Shown piece by piece: positions 12,841 to 25,200 of a stretch of DNA of 64,000 bases. This DNA is from Monilinia fructicola (taxonomy: Eukaryota > Ascomycota > Leotiomycetes > Helotiales > Sclerotiniaceae): positions 1,136,001-1,200,000 of the forward strand of contig VICG01000016.1 of NCBI GenBank assembly GCA_008692225.1. Direction: 5' to 3'. The stretch's first letter is position 1. Every line of letters begins with the position of its first letter. The notes under the pieces are model-generated. The model was given only the letters and a program-made list of their open reading frames with translations, was not told the DNA's origin and searched no databases. The position numbers and the translations under genes are program-made.

Positions 12841-15000
12841 TTTTGGGTCAATGCCGGGCTAAAAAAACAACGGAAAACGAAATTTATATTAAATCTTTAA
12901 AGACTTATAATAAACTAACGAATTCATTCAATTTTTTAAAATAAAACTTTTAAATACTAAGACTTAAAAGATTAATATTCTTTTAATTAAAATTTCTAAA
13001 AAATGAAGTTTTAAAAATATATAAAAGAAAGCTTAATTAAAAAATATATAATTTTATATTACTTATACTTTATATAACGATTATTATAAAAAGAGTCGGC
13101 GATAATAAAACAGATAGCTTTAATATATTAGTAAAAGCGATATCGCTAGTATAATAAATATTATTAACAAAAGCGGTTTAGATAATATAATTATAAATAA
13201 AAAGCATTAGATAGTTTTAATAAAGCTTAGCTTTACTACGATCTACGTTTTCTATTATTTTAACCTTAAATAAATTTTAATTTAATTATAATTATAAAAA
13301 TAGAATAAATATTTATTAGATATAATAGTAAAAGCATTATATAGTCTATAAATCTAAGTTAAAGTTATTAATATATATAACTTTTAAATAAAATATATTT
13401 ATATTTCTCTTTTTTATTATATATAATAAAGAATTATATATATAAAAAATTTTTAATATTAATTATATTTAATAAATTTTAATATAATATTTTATATATA
13501 ATATATATTATAAATTTTTATTATAATATAGGTATTGAAATAGAAACTCAAATATACTTATTATTATATTTATTAAAATATTATATATAATTAAATTTTA
13601 CTTAACTTTGTAGATTATAAATTATTCATTTTATAATTAGATTTAAAGAATTTATTATTTGTTTTTATATATTAATTTTATAAAGCTTTTATAAATCTAT
13701 ATTAATAATAAATAAAACTAAATTAAAACTAGTATATTATATAAATTTAAATCTTTTATATAATATAACTTTAAGTTTCTATATATTTTACGATTATATA
13801 TAAAAGCGAATTAATAATAAATATTAATTAATTAGAATAAGAAAGCTAAAAAGGAAAGAAATCTTTAAAAGACTTAAAGATCTCTTTTATATATAGTATC
13901 GCTTAGCATAATGAGATATTACGTGCTTAAGGCACGTGATATTCGTTATACTATATAATTAATAATAATTAAATCTAATTTATTAAAGTTTTAAATATAC
14001 TTAAGCGCGTTTTTAAAAGAGGCATAGGCGAATATAAAACTTATAATTATTTAGCGAAATCCTAATATAATTTAATATAATTTATATATACATTAGATTT
14101 AATATTTTAAAATCTTCTTTCAAAGTTATTATATAATAAAAATTATTTTTAAAAGAATACTAATATTATAAAGTGAATAATTTAAGAAAATCTAAGAATT
14201 TATTAATTTATCAATTTTAAATTTAAAATTGTAGAAATATTAAAAATTAAAATTATAGAAAAATAATATAAACTTTAAAGTTTTATTAAATATTTTTAAG
14301 ATATAGTATTATTATTATATTAATATATATATTAATATAAAAAGAAGAAAATTCAAATTTTCAATTAAAAAATATACTTTTATAATCTAAATAAACGAAT
14401 TTACTCTTTTAAAACTTATAAATTATCTTATATTTTTAAACTTTATTAATATATATTTTTAAATACTAATAAAGATATTAAAATTCTAAAATAGAATATT
14501 TAAAATTTAGCTTTTCTTTTATTATTTAATAAAGTTTAATAAGTTTAATTATAATATTTATTAAGCTATTTAATATTAATATAAATATCTAGTTTTTTAT
14601 TAAATTTTTAATATTTTTATATTTTATTATATTATTCTTTATTTAATATTAGGTTTTATAATATAAAGTTCTTATAATAAATATAGAAATACTAAATCTA
14701 TAATATTTATAAATTTTATAAAATCATATTAAGATTTCGTTAAATAATTATAAATTATATTTTTACGTATACCTTTTGTAAAACCAGTTTAAGCATATAA
14801 TATAAAATAAAAAAAATACTAAAATACTAAAAAGTTTCACACAAGATTAATTCTTCCTTTCTATTAAATCCCTTCTTAAAAGAATATATAATCTTTTCTT
14901 ACTCTTTATAAAAAAAATCGTAAAAATTAAAGATTTTTTTAAATTTCTTAATAATGGATTCGAAGAATCAACCTTAGAGAAATGTGGAGTCATGTGATTT
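12841..15000. other. AT-rich, RIP-like degraded repeat block
   Basis: An abrupt drop to very high A+T with abundant TpA and almost no long open frame on either strand. This is what RIP (C-to-T mutation of repeated DNA in Pezizomycotina) produces. The part 13106-13250 resembles 53380-53525 (shared AATAAAGC.TAGCTTT and TTTTCTAT stretches), suggesting one decayed repeat family in both blocks. A TIR element is embedded at 13998-14796. Confidence 0.75.
13998..14796. mobile_element. TIR element family A, copy 1 (degraded)
   Basis: About 800 bp bounded by imperfect terminal inverted repeats: left TACTTAAGCGCG...AAAAGAGGCATAGGCG, right ...CGTATACC...AAAACCAGTTTAAGCATA. The interior matches the copy at 53857-54658 along its length (for example AATATAAAACTTATAATTAT near the left end and TTTAGCTTTTCTTTTATTAT further in). 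TA flanks the left end (13998-13999), consistent with TA target-site duplication. No transposase frame survives, so it is a non-autonomous or decayed element. Confidence 0.75.
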
Positions 15001-15175
15001 TTATACCTGTACTATAGGAGGTTCAAAATGAAAAAACACGAACCTTAAATCCTTAGCGGCTCGTGTGATTGGTCATAAGTATTCCGCGAAAATTCTAATT
15101 GGTCGAGCATTAGTAAGCGAAAAACCTTAATTTTTTGATGCCGACTTTCCGTTCTACCTTCGGAGCTTAATTATT

Positions 15176-15370
15176 CCGACCATTTCGAAGGGTGGCCAAC
15201 TATTTCGGCCATTTCGAAGGGTGGCCAACCATTTCGGCCATTTCGAAGGTGGTCAACCATTTTCCATTTTCAGCCCATTCCATTTCGGCCCATTCCATTT
15301 CAGCCCATTTCATTTCGGCCCATTCCATTTCGGCTCATTTTATTCCGGCCATTCCATTCCGCCTATTCTA
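15176..15370 (+). repeat. Two nested minisatellites (29-bp and 15-bp units)
   Basis: About three copies of a 29-bp unit containing CATTTCGAAGGGTGGCCAAC are followed by about eight copies of a 15-bp unit CATTCCATTTCGGCC with point differences. The block keeps its C and G bases although it lies between AT-rich sequences. Frames through it (15192-15401) are repeat translations, not a gene. Confidence 0.85.
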
Positions 15371-15399
15371 TTTCATATGGGCCTATTTTATTTCGAATT

Positions 15400-15735
15400 A
15401 AATAATAAATAATAATATAATAATAATAATAAATAATAAAATAATAATAAATAATAAATAATAAATAATAAATAATAAATAATAAATAAAAATAATAAAT
15501 AATAAATAATAAATAATAAATAATAATATAATAAATAATAAATAATAAATAATAATAATAAAATAATAAATAATAAATAATAAATAATAAATAATAAATA
15601 ATAAATAATAAATAATAAATAATAAATAATAAAAATAATAAATAATAAATAATAAATAATAATAATAATAAATAATAAATAATAAATAATAAATAATAAA
15701 TAATAAATAATAAATAATAATATAAATAATAATAA
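15400..15735. repeat. Heptanucleotide (TAATAAA)n array
   Basis: About 330 bp of a 7-bp AT-only unit AATAATA with occasional 3-bp slips. The 7-base period explains the repetitive Tyr/Leu/Phe/Ile open frame on the minus strand (15363-15839), which is not a gene. Confidence 0.9.
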
Positions 15736-16105
15736 AGATATATTATTATAATTATAAAAAAAGCTAAGTATAGTTTATATATAATTAAGAATATATTAAA
15801 AAATATATAAAAACTATAAAGTTTTTCTATCAAATCCAAACTTTAAATTAAATAGAAAAAGAGTAAAAAATTAAATAAATAAAATAAAAAGAATAATATT
15901 AAAAATATATTAAAAAAGATAAAAAGAGGCATAAAAATATGATATAGTATTATTAATATATTTTATATATTTAATATATTTAATATAGAATATAATTAAA
16001 TAAGATATAAATTTTATAATATAAGAGTATTTATATTAGAATTAAGAAAATAGAAAATAAAATATAATATATTTAAATGATTTTAAAAATAATTTCTTTC
16101 TTTAA

Positions 16106-16354
<249 letters not shown>

Positions 16355-16367
16355 ATTATATATCAAT

Positions 16368-16524
16368 ACTAGCACTCGCGAAAAATAAATTTTTAGATTA
16401 TGGATTCGTAGAATTTTATTAGCCTCGAACGAAGTGAGGATTAGGGGTTTGGGGGCTAGCCCCCATTAAGTAATAAAATTCGAAGAATCCATAGTCTGAA
16501 AATTTATTTTCCGCGAGTGCTAGT
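16368..16524. mobile_element. Fold-back (inverted-repeat) element, 157 bp
   Basis: Two arms of about 55 nt, ACTAGCACTCGCG... at the left and ...CGCGAGTGCTAGT at the right, are reverse complements apart from a few differences, several of which are C/T or G/A transitions. The 45-nt spacer holds a second palindrome GGGGGCTAGCCCCC and a small CCTC...GAGG hairpin. TATATA-like sequence lies on both sides and could be a target-site duplication. Structure fits a MITE-like or snap-back element; no coding capacity. Confidence 0.75.
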
Positions 16525-16672
16525 TATATATAGAAGCTTTAATTAACATTTAAAAAATATATATTTATTTTTCGAATAGTTATAAATATATTAAAATAGT
16601 CGTTTATAGTGTAAAATACTAGTCAAATAGGGGAGGGGGTGGCGAGAAGTAGGGGGTAGGCGACTTATTAAA
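16525..16672. mobile_element. Detached right terminus of TIR element family B
   Basis: The stretch AGAAGCTTTAATTAA..., ...GGTGGCGAGAAGTAGGG and TAGGCGACTTA matches the right terminal repeat of the complete element at 23051-23883 (about 23755-23883). It stands alone just left of another family B copy, so it is a truncated insertion or a nested end. Confidence 0.65.
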
Positions 16673-16689
16673 TTTTAAAAGTTAATAAA

Positions 16690-17612
16690 AAAAAAAAGAT
16701 AATATTTTATAATAATAAGCACCCACTCTATTTAAACATTTAACGTATGAATAACTTACGAGAAATGAAATATATATTCTTTAAATCTATACTAGAGCTT
16801 CTATATGTAATTATTAATAGATCTTAACAATCTCAAATTTCTGCGATTTTTTTATAAAGAGTAATAAAAGATTATAAAAAATTAGAATTTTTAGTCTTAA
16901 ATTAATATAGAAATTATATATATAAAATTAAAACTTTAAAACAAATATTTATAATCTCTAAATAAATATAATTAAAAATAATCTATAAATTTTTATAAAA
17001 TCTATTAATTAATTAATATATAGTAAACAAATTATTTAAAATACATATAATACTTCAAAACTATTAAATAAATCAAAATTATAAATCTTTTATCTTCAAT
17101 TTTCACGATAAAATCTAAGAATCCCTATTAAACATTCATCTCAAATAATAATATACAATTAAAATAATAAAATAATAAATTCAATCAAAATTAGTTTCAA
17201 GATTCTTTATAATTTTTTCCAGATCATTTTTAGCTATTTCCATTCTATAAATAGAACTTCTTTTTGAGAGATTTTCTTTTTGTATGGTAATAATTTCTAT
17301 ACGAGTACAAGCCCAAAACGGAAAATTCTAATTTTCTATCATTCTATAATCCTACAATCCTACACCATCTACCTACACCACTCCTCCCTAAGAAAAAATC
17401 GCACAAATCAAAGATTCTCCCAACCTAATCCATCAACAACCACCCACCTAGGTATATATACAAAACCACTCTCCAGGTGTTCAACCAACCATATGGATTA
17501 TTCATCGAGTTATTAATGAATACTTTAACATAACATTTTTGATGTATAATGCTAGCCAAATGGGGGGGGGGGGGGGGGGGCGAGAAGTAAGTAAGTAGGG
17601 TAAGCGATTTAC
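16690..17612. mobile_element. TIR element family B, copy 2 (degraded)
   Basis: Collinear with 23087-23883: shared blocks include TATATGTAATTATTAATAGA versus TATATAATTATTAATAAAT, TTTTTTATAAAGAGTAATAAAAG-type segments, and a conserved TTAGTTTCAAGATTCTTT/TTAGTTCTAAGATTTTTT block. The right end reads GCTAGCCAAAT, a 19-base G tract (17562-17580), then CGAGAAGTAAGTAAGTAGGG and GCGATTTA, corresponding to the terminal GGCGACTTA. The left terminal repeat is poorly preserved. Confidence 0.65.
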
Positions 17613-18410
17613 TCTTCGGTTTTCTGCCCTGCTTGCTAGTGCCTGCCTGCCTGCCTGCCTGCTGTTATATAAGCTATAGTTCTAAGGAAAAAACAAGATG
17701 GAATGAAGAGATGATTGATGTGGTACTTTATGATTGTATATTCATATTCATTTTTATACTCGAGTATACGCATTCATATACATATACACATTCACATTCA
17801 CATACACATACACATTCACATTCACATTCACATTCACATTCCCCTTTCCCCTTCCTCAAAGTTTAATGTTTCCTATTTCATTTCGATTATCTCACATCTA
17901 AAACCACCATTAACACTCCCCCACCCCACCCCCACCATATCCCATTCTCCAAAGGCAAATATCACGGAGTGGCAGCTCATGTCCAGCATGCCAATTTCTT
18001 GACTCGATGCTCCTACTCTCTCCATCCACCCATCCATACCCCCTTGCAACAATTATTGGTATGTATACCGAGTATGTATTGCCATCACACACAAGACCAG
18101 CCAAACAATCAAATACACCCAATCTCTCCCCTCCTTCCCTCACTTCCATCCTCAAACTTTATATTCATGAAAAAAGAAAAAGAAAAAGCCAGACAGCTTA
18201 TGGAGAAATCTCATCTCCATATAACCATGCATGCATTGCAAGTCATTAAGACAAGTTGAAGAGAAAAGTTCTTTGGAAAAAAAAGTTCTCAAATTTCTGA
18301 TGATGCATCTCATCGATGAATATTCATACCACTCACGCCCATAACGCCTCATGCAATGCGAAAAAACGTAATGCAAGTACAAATTCCAAAAAAAATGTCG
18401 AGCATTAACA
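17613..18410. other. Intergenic, with (CACATT)n hexamer repeats
   Basis: Downstream flank of the Knr4 gene. It contains CTGC repeats (17641-17662), a CACATT/CATACA hexamer array (about 17765-17845) and C-rich stretches. No gene is supported; the frames here translate the repeats (HSHTHSHS and similar). Confidence 0.5.
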
Positions 18411-20200
18411 TTAGATTTCGATAGTCTTCATGGCAGATTCATCATCAGCAGGGGTTTCTTTCTCAGAAGTTTCTGTCACTAATCCCAAGCCCACAGCCTT
18501 TTCACCAGTCTTCTCATTTTCCTTATTCTCGCTAGGTGACTCGGATTCCATCAATGGTCGATCAGAAGGTTTGTTTTCTTCGCTTGGTCTTGGAGTTTGA
18601 ACATCAACAAGTTTCGTGGCAGGAATATCGATGGTGTTGACTTTAATTCCCGATCCAGAACTCTCTTCCGTCACTTTAGCCAAAGGACTTGACTTTCCAT
18701 AACCAGGACGATTTGGACTTGGAATGGGTGAAGCTCCAGAAAAGCGTTGCATCGAACGTCCACGTGGCTCACCAACCTCAGCCGCTGGGCTGGCATAAGG
18801 AGATCCAACCGGGGATCCTCCGTTACCATTCACAGGTGGAGCAGAGATCTTCTGCGAACGTTCTTGCGACCATACTTTTGATCCATTCTCCATCTCAAGA
18901 TATCGAAATATCCAGGTTCAACCTTCCCTGACTTGAACTCCTTCAACTTTAACTCGTTGGTTTCCTCATCCACAAACCATTTACCACTGCTGAGATCATC
19001 TGCGACCGTAGCCAAGAAAGCAGACCATGATCGTGCAACTACGTATTTGCAATCATAGTCCCGGCCAAATAAAAATGACTTGTCCCCATTTGCCAGCGGG
19101 TCCTGGTGCCAAGTCCACGGCTAAATTGTTTCCACCCCAATCTCGCACGAGCGGAATCCAAGCAGGATGTGCGTATACCTTTTGAATAGCATTTGGTGGT
19201 TGAGAATCTTGGCGTGACAATAAATCTTGTCTCCAGTATGGATTTTGTGCATTTGCAGGTTGCTTTGATGACGACGATGAACTACCACCTAATGCCTTTG
19301 GTGGCATTGAAGGCTTGTAGCCGGATGATTCTGTAAGGTACTCCTGGTTGACTTTCTTCCAATTCTCCCATTCTTGTACAATTTCCTCACAATCCAGCAA
19401 CATCGAACCAAAGATGATACCCGTAGGCAAACCACCACGCTCTTGTCCATCATGAAGTTGCATTGATTCACGAACCTCCATGGGAAGGGAACAATCCAAT
19501 TGATGTTCCAATTCATTCAAATCATTATTTGTGCAACCCTCGCAAAGTTGGTCCCATAATTCTTCATAATTTTCCTCTGCCCATTTGTCGATTCTCCTCC
19601 AGGAGTGACCGACAGGTGGCGGTGGAGGAAGACCTTCTTGGAAAGCTTGCAATTGAATTTCTCCCGGTGTAACATTCTCAAAATTCTCTTGTGTAGATTG
19701 TCTTTGCAGAGTTGATGACCTCATTCCTGGCGAATATGGTGATTGTGGACCTGGACTTGCCGGAGGAGCGAATGGTGAAACCGGGATACGCATTTCCGTT
19801 CAGTGCGGAGGTGGATTGGATACCATTTTCTTCAAAATAAGGGGAGTTCAAATCTGCGCGAGATTCTGAAGCAGTTGTTGCAATCGATGTTAAAGGTTCA
19901 TGTCGACTCTGTGCGAGAGGAACATGTCCACCGTTCTATAGGGAGAATCATCATAAGAAGAATCTGTTTATTAGTCAAAAGTGATTTGGAGGAGGATTGA
20001 TCTCAACATACGACGATCATAACTGGTCATAGTATGCCAGAAAGATTTTGAAAGCAGATCCCAATGGGCTAAAGAAATGAGGTGTTAGTATTATTTCATA
20101 CAAGTGATTTGGAAGTATGTCCAGCTGAAGATTGATGATATCATATTAGGAGGAAAAGAGCTGAGTTTGAGATATGATGCATCACCTACTTTCCTGCCAT
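18411..20200 (-). pseudogene. KNR4: Knr4/Smi1 cell-wall regulator, multiple frame breaks
   Basis: Homologue of yeast Knr4/Smi1, which links cell-wall integrity (Slt2) signalling to wall synthesis. Conserved SMI1/KNR4 domain: HSWRRIDKWAEENYEELWDQ, CSLPMEVRESMQLHDGQE, QKVYAHPAWIPLVRDWGGNN, VDLAPGPAGKWGQVI, FGRDYDCKYVVARSW; a Pro/Ser/Glu-rich disordered C-terminus follows. Exon 1 is ATGGCAGGAAA at 20200-20190; introns 20189-20069 (CTAAC branch) and 20011-19964; then one long exon. The frame must change at about five places: the T4 at 20046-20049, CCACCG at 19928-19934, GCAT at 19788-19795, the A5 at 19071-19075, and 18860-18868. Amino-acid conservation is otherwise undamaged, with no nonsense substitutions. 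Either a recently inactivated gene or a poorly finished stretch of sequence; I label it pseudogene because the frame as given is not translatable. Confidence 0.78.
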
Positions 20201-23050
20201 GACTGGCGATTAAATCTATTACTTGCAAATACTTTTTCCTCCCTGGGATATTAAGTAAAACTTCCCACCGACTGGTATCGATAGTTGTTATATATTATTG
20301 ACGTTGAAAGTTTACTGAATTGATAAAGGAGGGATGATATGTTGTTCTAGTTCTGGTTCTTGTTTTTGGTTTGTAATATAATATAATGTGTTGTATTGTG
20401 ATGTATTGTGATGTATTGTAATGTATTGTAATGTATGCAGTGTATTGTATGGTATTGTATTGTGTTGATCTGATCTGATTTGATTCAATTCTCTTGCTCT
20501 TTTGTTTCCTTTCTTAACTTTTGGTTGAAATTGAAAACCGAATGATTATGCGCCAGTTTGAATCAAATGAAGAAGATAGAAAAGTGTGTTGTTGTTGTTG
20601 TTGTTATTGTCGTTCTTGTCGTTCTTGTTGTTGCTCGTTGTTGTTGTTGTTGTTCAATAAAGGAGTGATGGGAGTTGAAGTTGAAATTCAAGTTGGCGTC
20701 GTCGGATTAAATTGCTTTGCCCTGAATTTTGGTGTCTATTACTTTTGTACAAGTCAAAGTATTGTGTCACCACTTTAACTACTTTTCCCTGAAGGCTGAC
20801 CCGTTTTATCACATGATATATTGAATCGAGCCAATCAGAGAGCACGTGAGGAGATAAAGTAGACTAGCCGAAATTTGAGTGGATCTTCTAAAATGCCGAT
20901 AGTGAGCGAGCGCGATAAGTTGATTTTATGGAATAGAAAAGGAGAGAAAAGAAGATGAAAAGGAACGGCTGGGGAGTAAAGAAAGGGAAGAGAAGGAAAG
21001 GGAAGGAGAGGAGGAGTGACGAGGTAGGTAAGGAGGTCCACGTGTTAGGTAGGGAGAGTTAGTTAGGTAGGTGAAGTAATAAGTGAGTAAGCCAGTGAGG
21101 AAGTCAGTGAGGAAGTCAGTAAGTACCTAGGTAAGTCAGTAAGTAATCAGTCAGTCAGTATTATTAGTACAAGTCAGCAAGTATTCAGTCAACAACTAAT
21201 AACTCAGTAACTCATAACTCAATAAGTAGGCGAAGAAAGAATAAGGCAAGATTCTATTGATCAATTAGGAAATAACGATAGTAGTAATTAGTAATTAGTA
21301 ATGAAGAAAAATCCAATTTGATAAGAATCCAAATTACCTAAATAGGTAATAAAACAACTGTTACTCCTTCCTAGTTCCTTATTTATCTCCTTTTGTCCAA
21401 TTAAATCCCCCAACCATCATCTCAAGACCATCCAAATCTTTGATTATCTAATCCATTGTGATCAACTTAACTTTCAACCATCTACCTAGTACCCAGTAGA
21501 CCATCTACTAGTATTGTACCACCTACCTCCTCCGGGCTTTGACGCATCTAGTACCCATTGATCGTTTTTGGTAAATCATAATCCATTGATAATCCAATTC
21601 CAATAACCTTAATATTTCCCCTGGGCACGTTCAACCAATTCTTTTCAATCTATTGTCGTCGACATACGTGATGAGGTAAGCAGGCTATGCACTGAGGATG
21701 ACGGATCTGAGTATGACCTCGGGAGATGGATAAACTAAAAAGGAAGCAGGCATATATATAGGTATATAGGTATATAGGTATATATATATATATCTTCTCT
21801 TCTTATACAACAACTATTTCCGGATATCTCACCATCCATGTCTATTTATGATAGCTGGAGATATCTATATTTATATCTATATCTATATCTATTTCTCTAT
21901 CTATAACTATTTATATCTATATCTATATCTACGCCACAAATCCACAGTCCAACGCGACAAACAAATATTCGAACGAAAATAATCAAGATACTCAATGTAA
22001 TCAAAATAATCATAACCTTACTCTGTACAGTACTCTAATAAGTATTCTCTTACTTCAAATGAAAAAAAAAACGACGTTCTAGACGACCAACCACTCATCC
22101 ATCCATCCATCCTACGCATTCCCTCCAACCCACTCCTAAATTTGCCCCCCATCAAATTTCGCTTGAACTCCTTTCCCCCTCCCTCCCTGAACCTACGCAC
22201 TCAACCCCTCAAATCCCTCGTTCTAATTACTCCTTAATAATACTCGGAGCCTCCACCGCCAATCCATTCCATTCCATCATGCATTCATTCCATTCCATCC
22301 ATCATCATCCATTCCCCTTCATCTCATGATTCAATTCTCATCCATCCACCCACCCCCAACCCATAACCCCCCGAAAAGGAGAATTTCCTCTCCATCCCAG
22401 ACCCATCTACAACGTATCATATCCCAATTCCGTATTCGACGTGGTGATTCGTGCTTGATACATTCAGTACGTACTTGTTGGTATCTTTAGTAAGATTACA
22501 TACTCCGTACAAGTAGAAATACAATACAATACAGTACATAATTACATATATACATATATACATATATACATACATACATACATATATACATACATACATA
22601 CATACATACATACAACATATATACATACATACATACATACATATATATATATACATATATACATACATATATACATACATATATATATACGTAAATATAT
22701 ATATAATCTATATTGATACTCTCTTTACAGAGTACTCAAACAATAAAATTATATCATATCAATAATCATCTCATCATCACATATTCACCACTCATCCTCA
22801 TCCACTCATTCGTTCAAAAACAAAAAACAACAAACAAAAAAACAAAAAGATAAAATAAAACTTCTTCCCTCCATCTCCATCCAACTCATAGCCGCCTACT
22901 CCTCCTTGAGTATAGCGGCAACCTCACAACTGTTTCATAACCAGCATTGATGATTAGCATCGATGGCTACTAGTATAGTAATCTTAATCCTTTAAAGTAC
23001 TCATTTATTTATTCACTCTACGCTTACTCTACGCTCACCTTTCCTCTTTA
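20201..23050. other. Intergenic spacer with short tandem repeats
   Basis: Upstream region of Knr4 and spacer to the next repeat block. It holds ATGTATTGTA-type repeats (20390-20460), GTTGTTGTTGTC runs (20588-20655), AAGTCAGT repeats (21090-21180), ATCTATAT runs (21865-21930) and a CATA/TACA array (about 22550-22690). Short open frames are explained by these. No gene is supported. Confidence 0.5.
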
Positions 23051-23883
23051 TAAGTCGCCTACCCTACTTCTCGCCACCCCCCTCATCTGGCCAGCATTTC
23101 ACACTAAAAACAGCCATTTTATGGTATTTATAACTTTACGAAAAATAAACATATGTATTTTAAATATTAACTAAAGTTTTTATATATAATTATTAATAAA
23201 TTTTGAAAATTTTGAGTTTTTGTAATTTTTTTATAAAAGATTATAGAAAATCAAAATTTTCGGTTTTAGATTTGTATGAAAATTATATACAAAATTAAAA
23301 CTATAAAAAAAATATTTATAACTTTCAAACAAAAATAATTAAAAATAATTTAAAAGTTTTTATAAAATCTATAAATCAATATATAATAGATACGCTATTT
23401 AAAATATATATAATAATTTATAACTATTGAGTAAATTAAAATTAGAAATTTTTTACTTAAAATTTTATTATTAAAATCTAAAAATCTATATTAAAGATTT
23501 ATTATAAATAATAATACACTATTAAAATAAAGAATATAATTAAAATTAGTTCTAAGATTTTTTAATTTTTTTTAGATTATTTCTAGCTATTTTTATTAAA
23601 TAAGTATAATTTCTTTTTAAAGATTTTGATTTTGTATAAGATTTATATATAAATTTAAAATTAGAATTTTAATTTTTTATAATCTTTTATTACTCTTTAT
23701 AAAAAAATTATAATAATTTAAAAATTTTTAGAATTTTTAAATAATTATATAAAGAAGCTTTAATTAAAATTTAAAAAAAATATATTTATTTTTTATAAAG
23801 TTATTAATACGTTAAAATAGACGTTTTTAATATAAAATGTTAGTTAAATAAAGCGAGTGGCGAGAAGTAGAGTAGGCGACTTA
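23051..23883. mobile_element. TIR element family B, complete copy
   Basis: 833 bp with long terminal inverted repeats of about 130-140 bp. Left begins TAAGTCGCCTACCCTACTTC and TCGCCACCCCC; right ends GTGGCGAGAAGTAG, AGTAGGCGACTTA. The inner parts of both arms (AAAATAAATATAT..., ...AACTAAAGTTTTTATATATA at left; AGAAGCTTTAATTAA at right) also match as reverse complements. TA lies at both ends. The left arm retains C/G while the right is richer in T/A, as expected for RIP decay. No open frame for a transposase: a MITE-like element. Confidence 0.8.
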
Positions 23884-23999
23884 GTTACTTATCCTATACT
23901 AATAAATCGTATTATATTATACTACTATAGTATAAAACTTACTATAGAACTATAGTTCTATATATATATATATATAGAATCTAAGAACACCGCCTTATA

Positions 24000-24940
24000 C
24001 TTAAACGTATCTTAAAAGATATATAAGCGAATATAAAACTAAGAATCTTTTAATGAAACTTTAATATAATTTTATATATAATTTATAAATTTAATAAATT
24101 TAAAAATTAAATATCTTTTTATAATGTTTTTATATTATAAAAAATCGATTTAAAAAGAGTAGTAATATTATAAAGAGAGTAATTTAAAAAAGTTTAATAA
24201 ATTATTAATATATTAATTTAAATCTTTATAGTATTCGAATTTTAAAAACTAAAATTATAGAAAAATAATTTACGTTTTAAATTTTTCTTTAATAACTTTA
24301 TTATCAAATAATATATTTTATATATTAATATAAATAATAAATAATTTAAAATATTAATAAAAGAATATATTATATAATCTATTAGAAAGCGACCTTTCTA
24401 ATAAGATTATTAAATATTCTTATTAGTATTTAATAGAAAAGGATCTTTAATTCTTTTATTCTCTTTTAATAAATAATTAAATACCTATTTTTGATTAATC
24501 TCTTTATTTTACGTTCCTTATTATATAATCTAAATAAGCGAATTTTATCTTTTTAAATTAATAAATTCTCTTTAATTTTTAATTCCATTATAAATTCCTT
24601 TAAAATTAATAAAAATATTAAGATTCTAAAATTTAATATATAAAATTTAATTTTTATCTAATAATTTAATATAACTTAATAGGATTACTTAAAATGTTTA
24701 TTAAATTATTTAATATTTAAAAAAATCTTTATTTTTATTCTATTTTTTTAATATTTATATATTTTATTATATTATATATATATATAAAACTAACTTTTAT
24801 AATATAAAAGCTCTATAGTAAGTATAAAAGTACTAAATTTATAATATTTATAAATTATATAAAATTACATCAAGGTTTCGTTAAATAATTATAAGTTTTA
24901 TATTTACGTAGACCTATGCCTCTTTTAAAACCCGCCCGAG
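24000..24940. mobile_element. TIR element family A, copy 2
   Basis: Right end CCTATGCCTCTTTTAAAA then CCCGCCCGAG is nearly identical to the right end of the copy at 53857-54658. The left end TACTTAAACG...CTTAAAAGATATATAAGCG is the same terminus after C-to-T changes. TA borders both sides (23998-23999 and 24941-24942). The interior shares the ATATAAAACTAAGAATC... and TTAAAATGTTTATTAAA blocks with the other copies but is about 140 bp longer. No coding frame survives. Confidence 0.75.
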
Positions 24941-24942
24941 TA

Positions 24943-25200
24943 CTCTAACTACTAGAGTAATTAATCGTAGTTCTAATTGTAGTTCTAATCTACTTACAAT
25001 CAGAACTCGCATCGCAATTCCCATTACAGACAGCAGCACACCGCATCGACATCACAGCAGATACATCTCAAGTTCCCACAGCCAACAGTCAACAGCACAT
25101 ACATCCCCCCCTCCCTATAGTTCGAACCTGCCGTCACTGTGAGAGCTTAGAACTACTCTAGTGGAGTCCGCAGTCATGATCATATATAATATACGAGTTG
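24943..25200. other. Non-degraded island between two TIR elements
   Basis: About 250 bp of normal base composition (CAGCAGCACACCGCATCGAC, etc.) lying between family A and family C elements. It appears to be unique host sequence spared from the AT shift. No gene or RNA was recognised in it. Confidence 0.5.

Noticed and set aside
15363..15839. 158-codon Tyr/Leu/Phe frame on the minus strand resembling a membrane protein
   Set aside because: Produced by the 7-bp AATAATA array; hydrophobicity reflects base composition.
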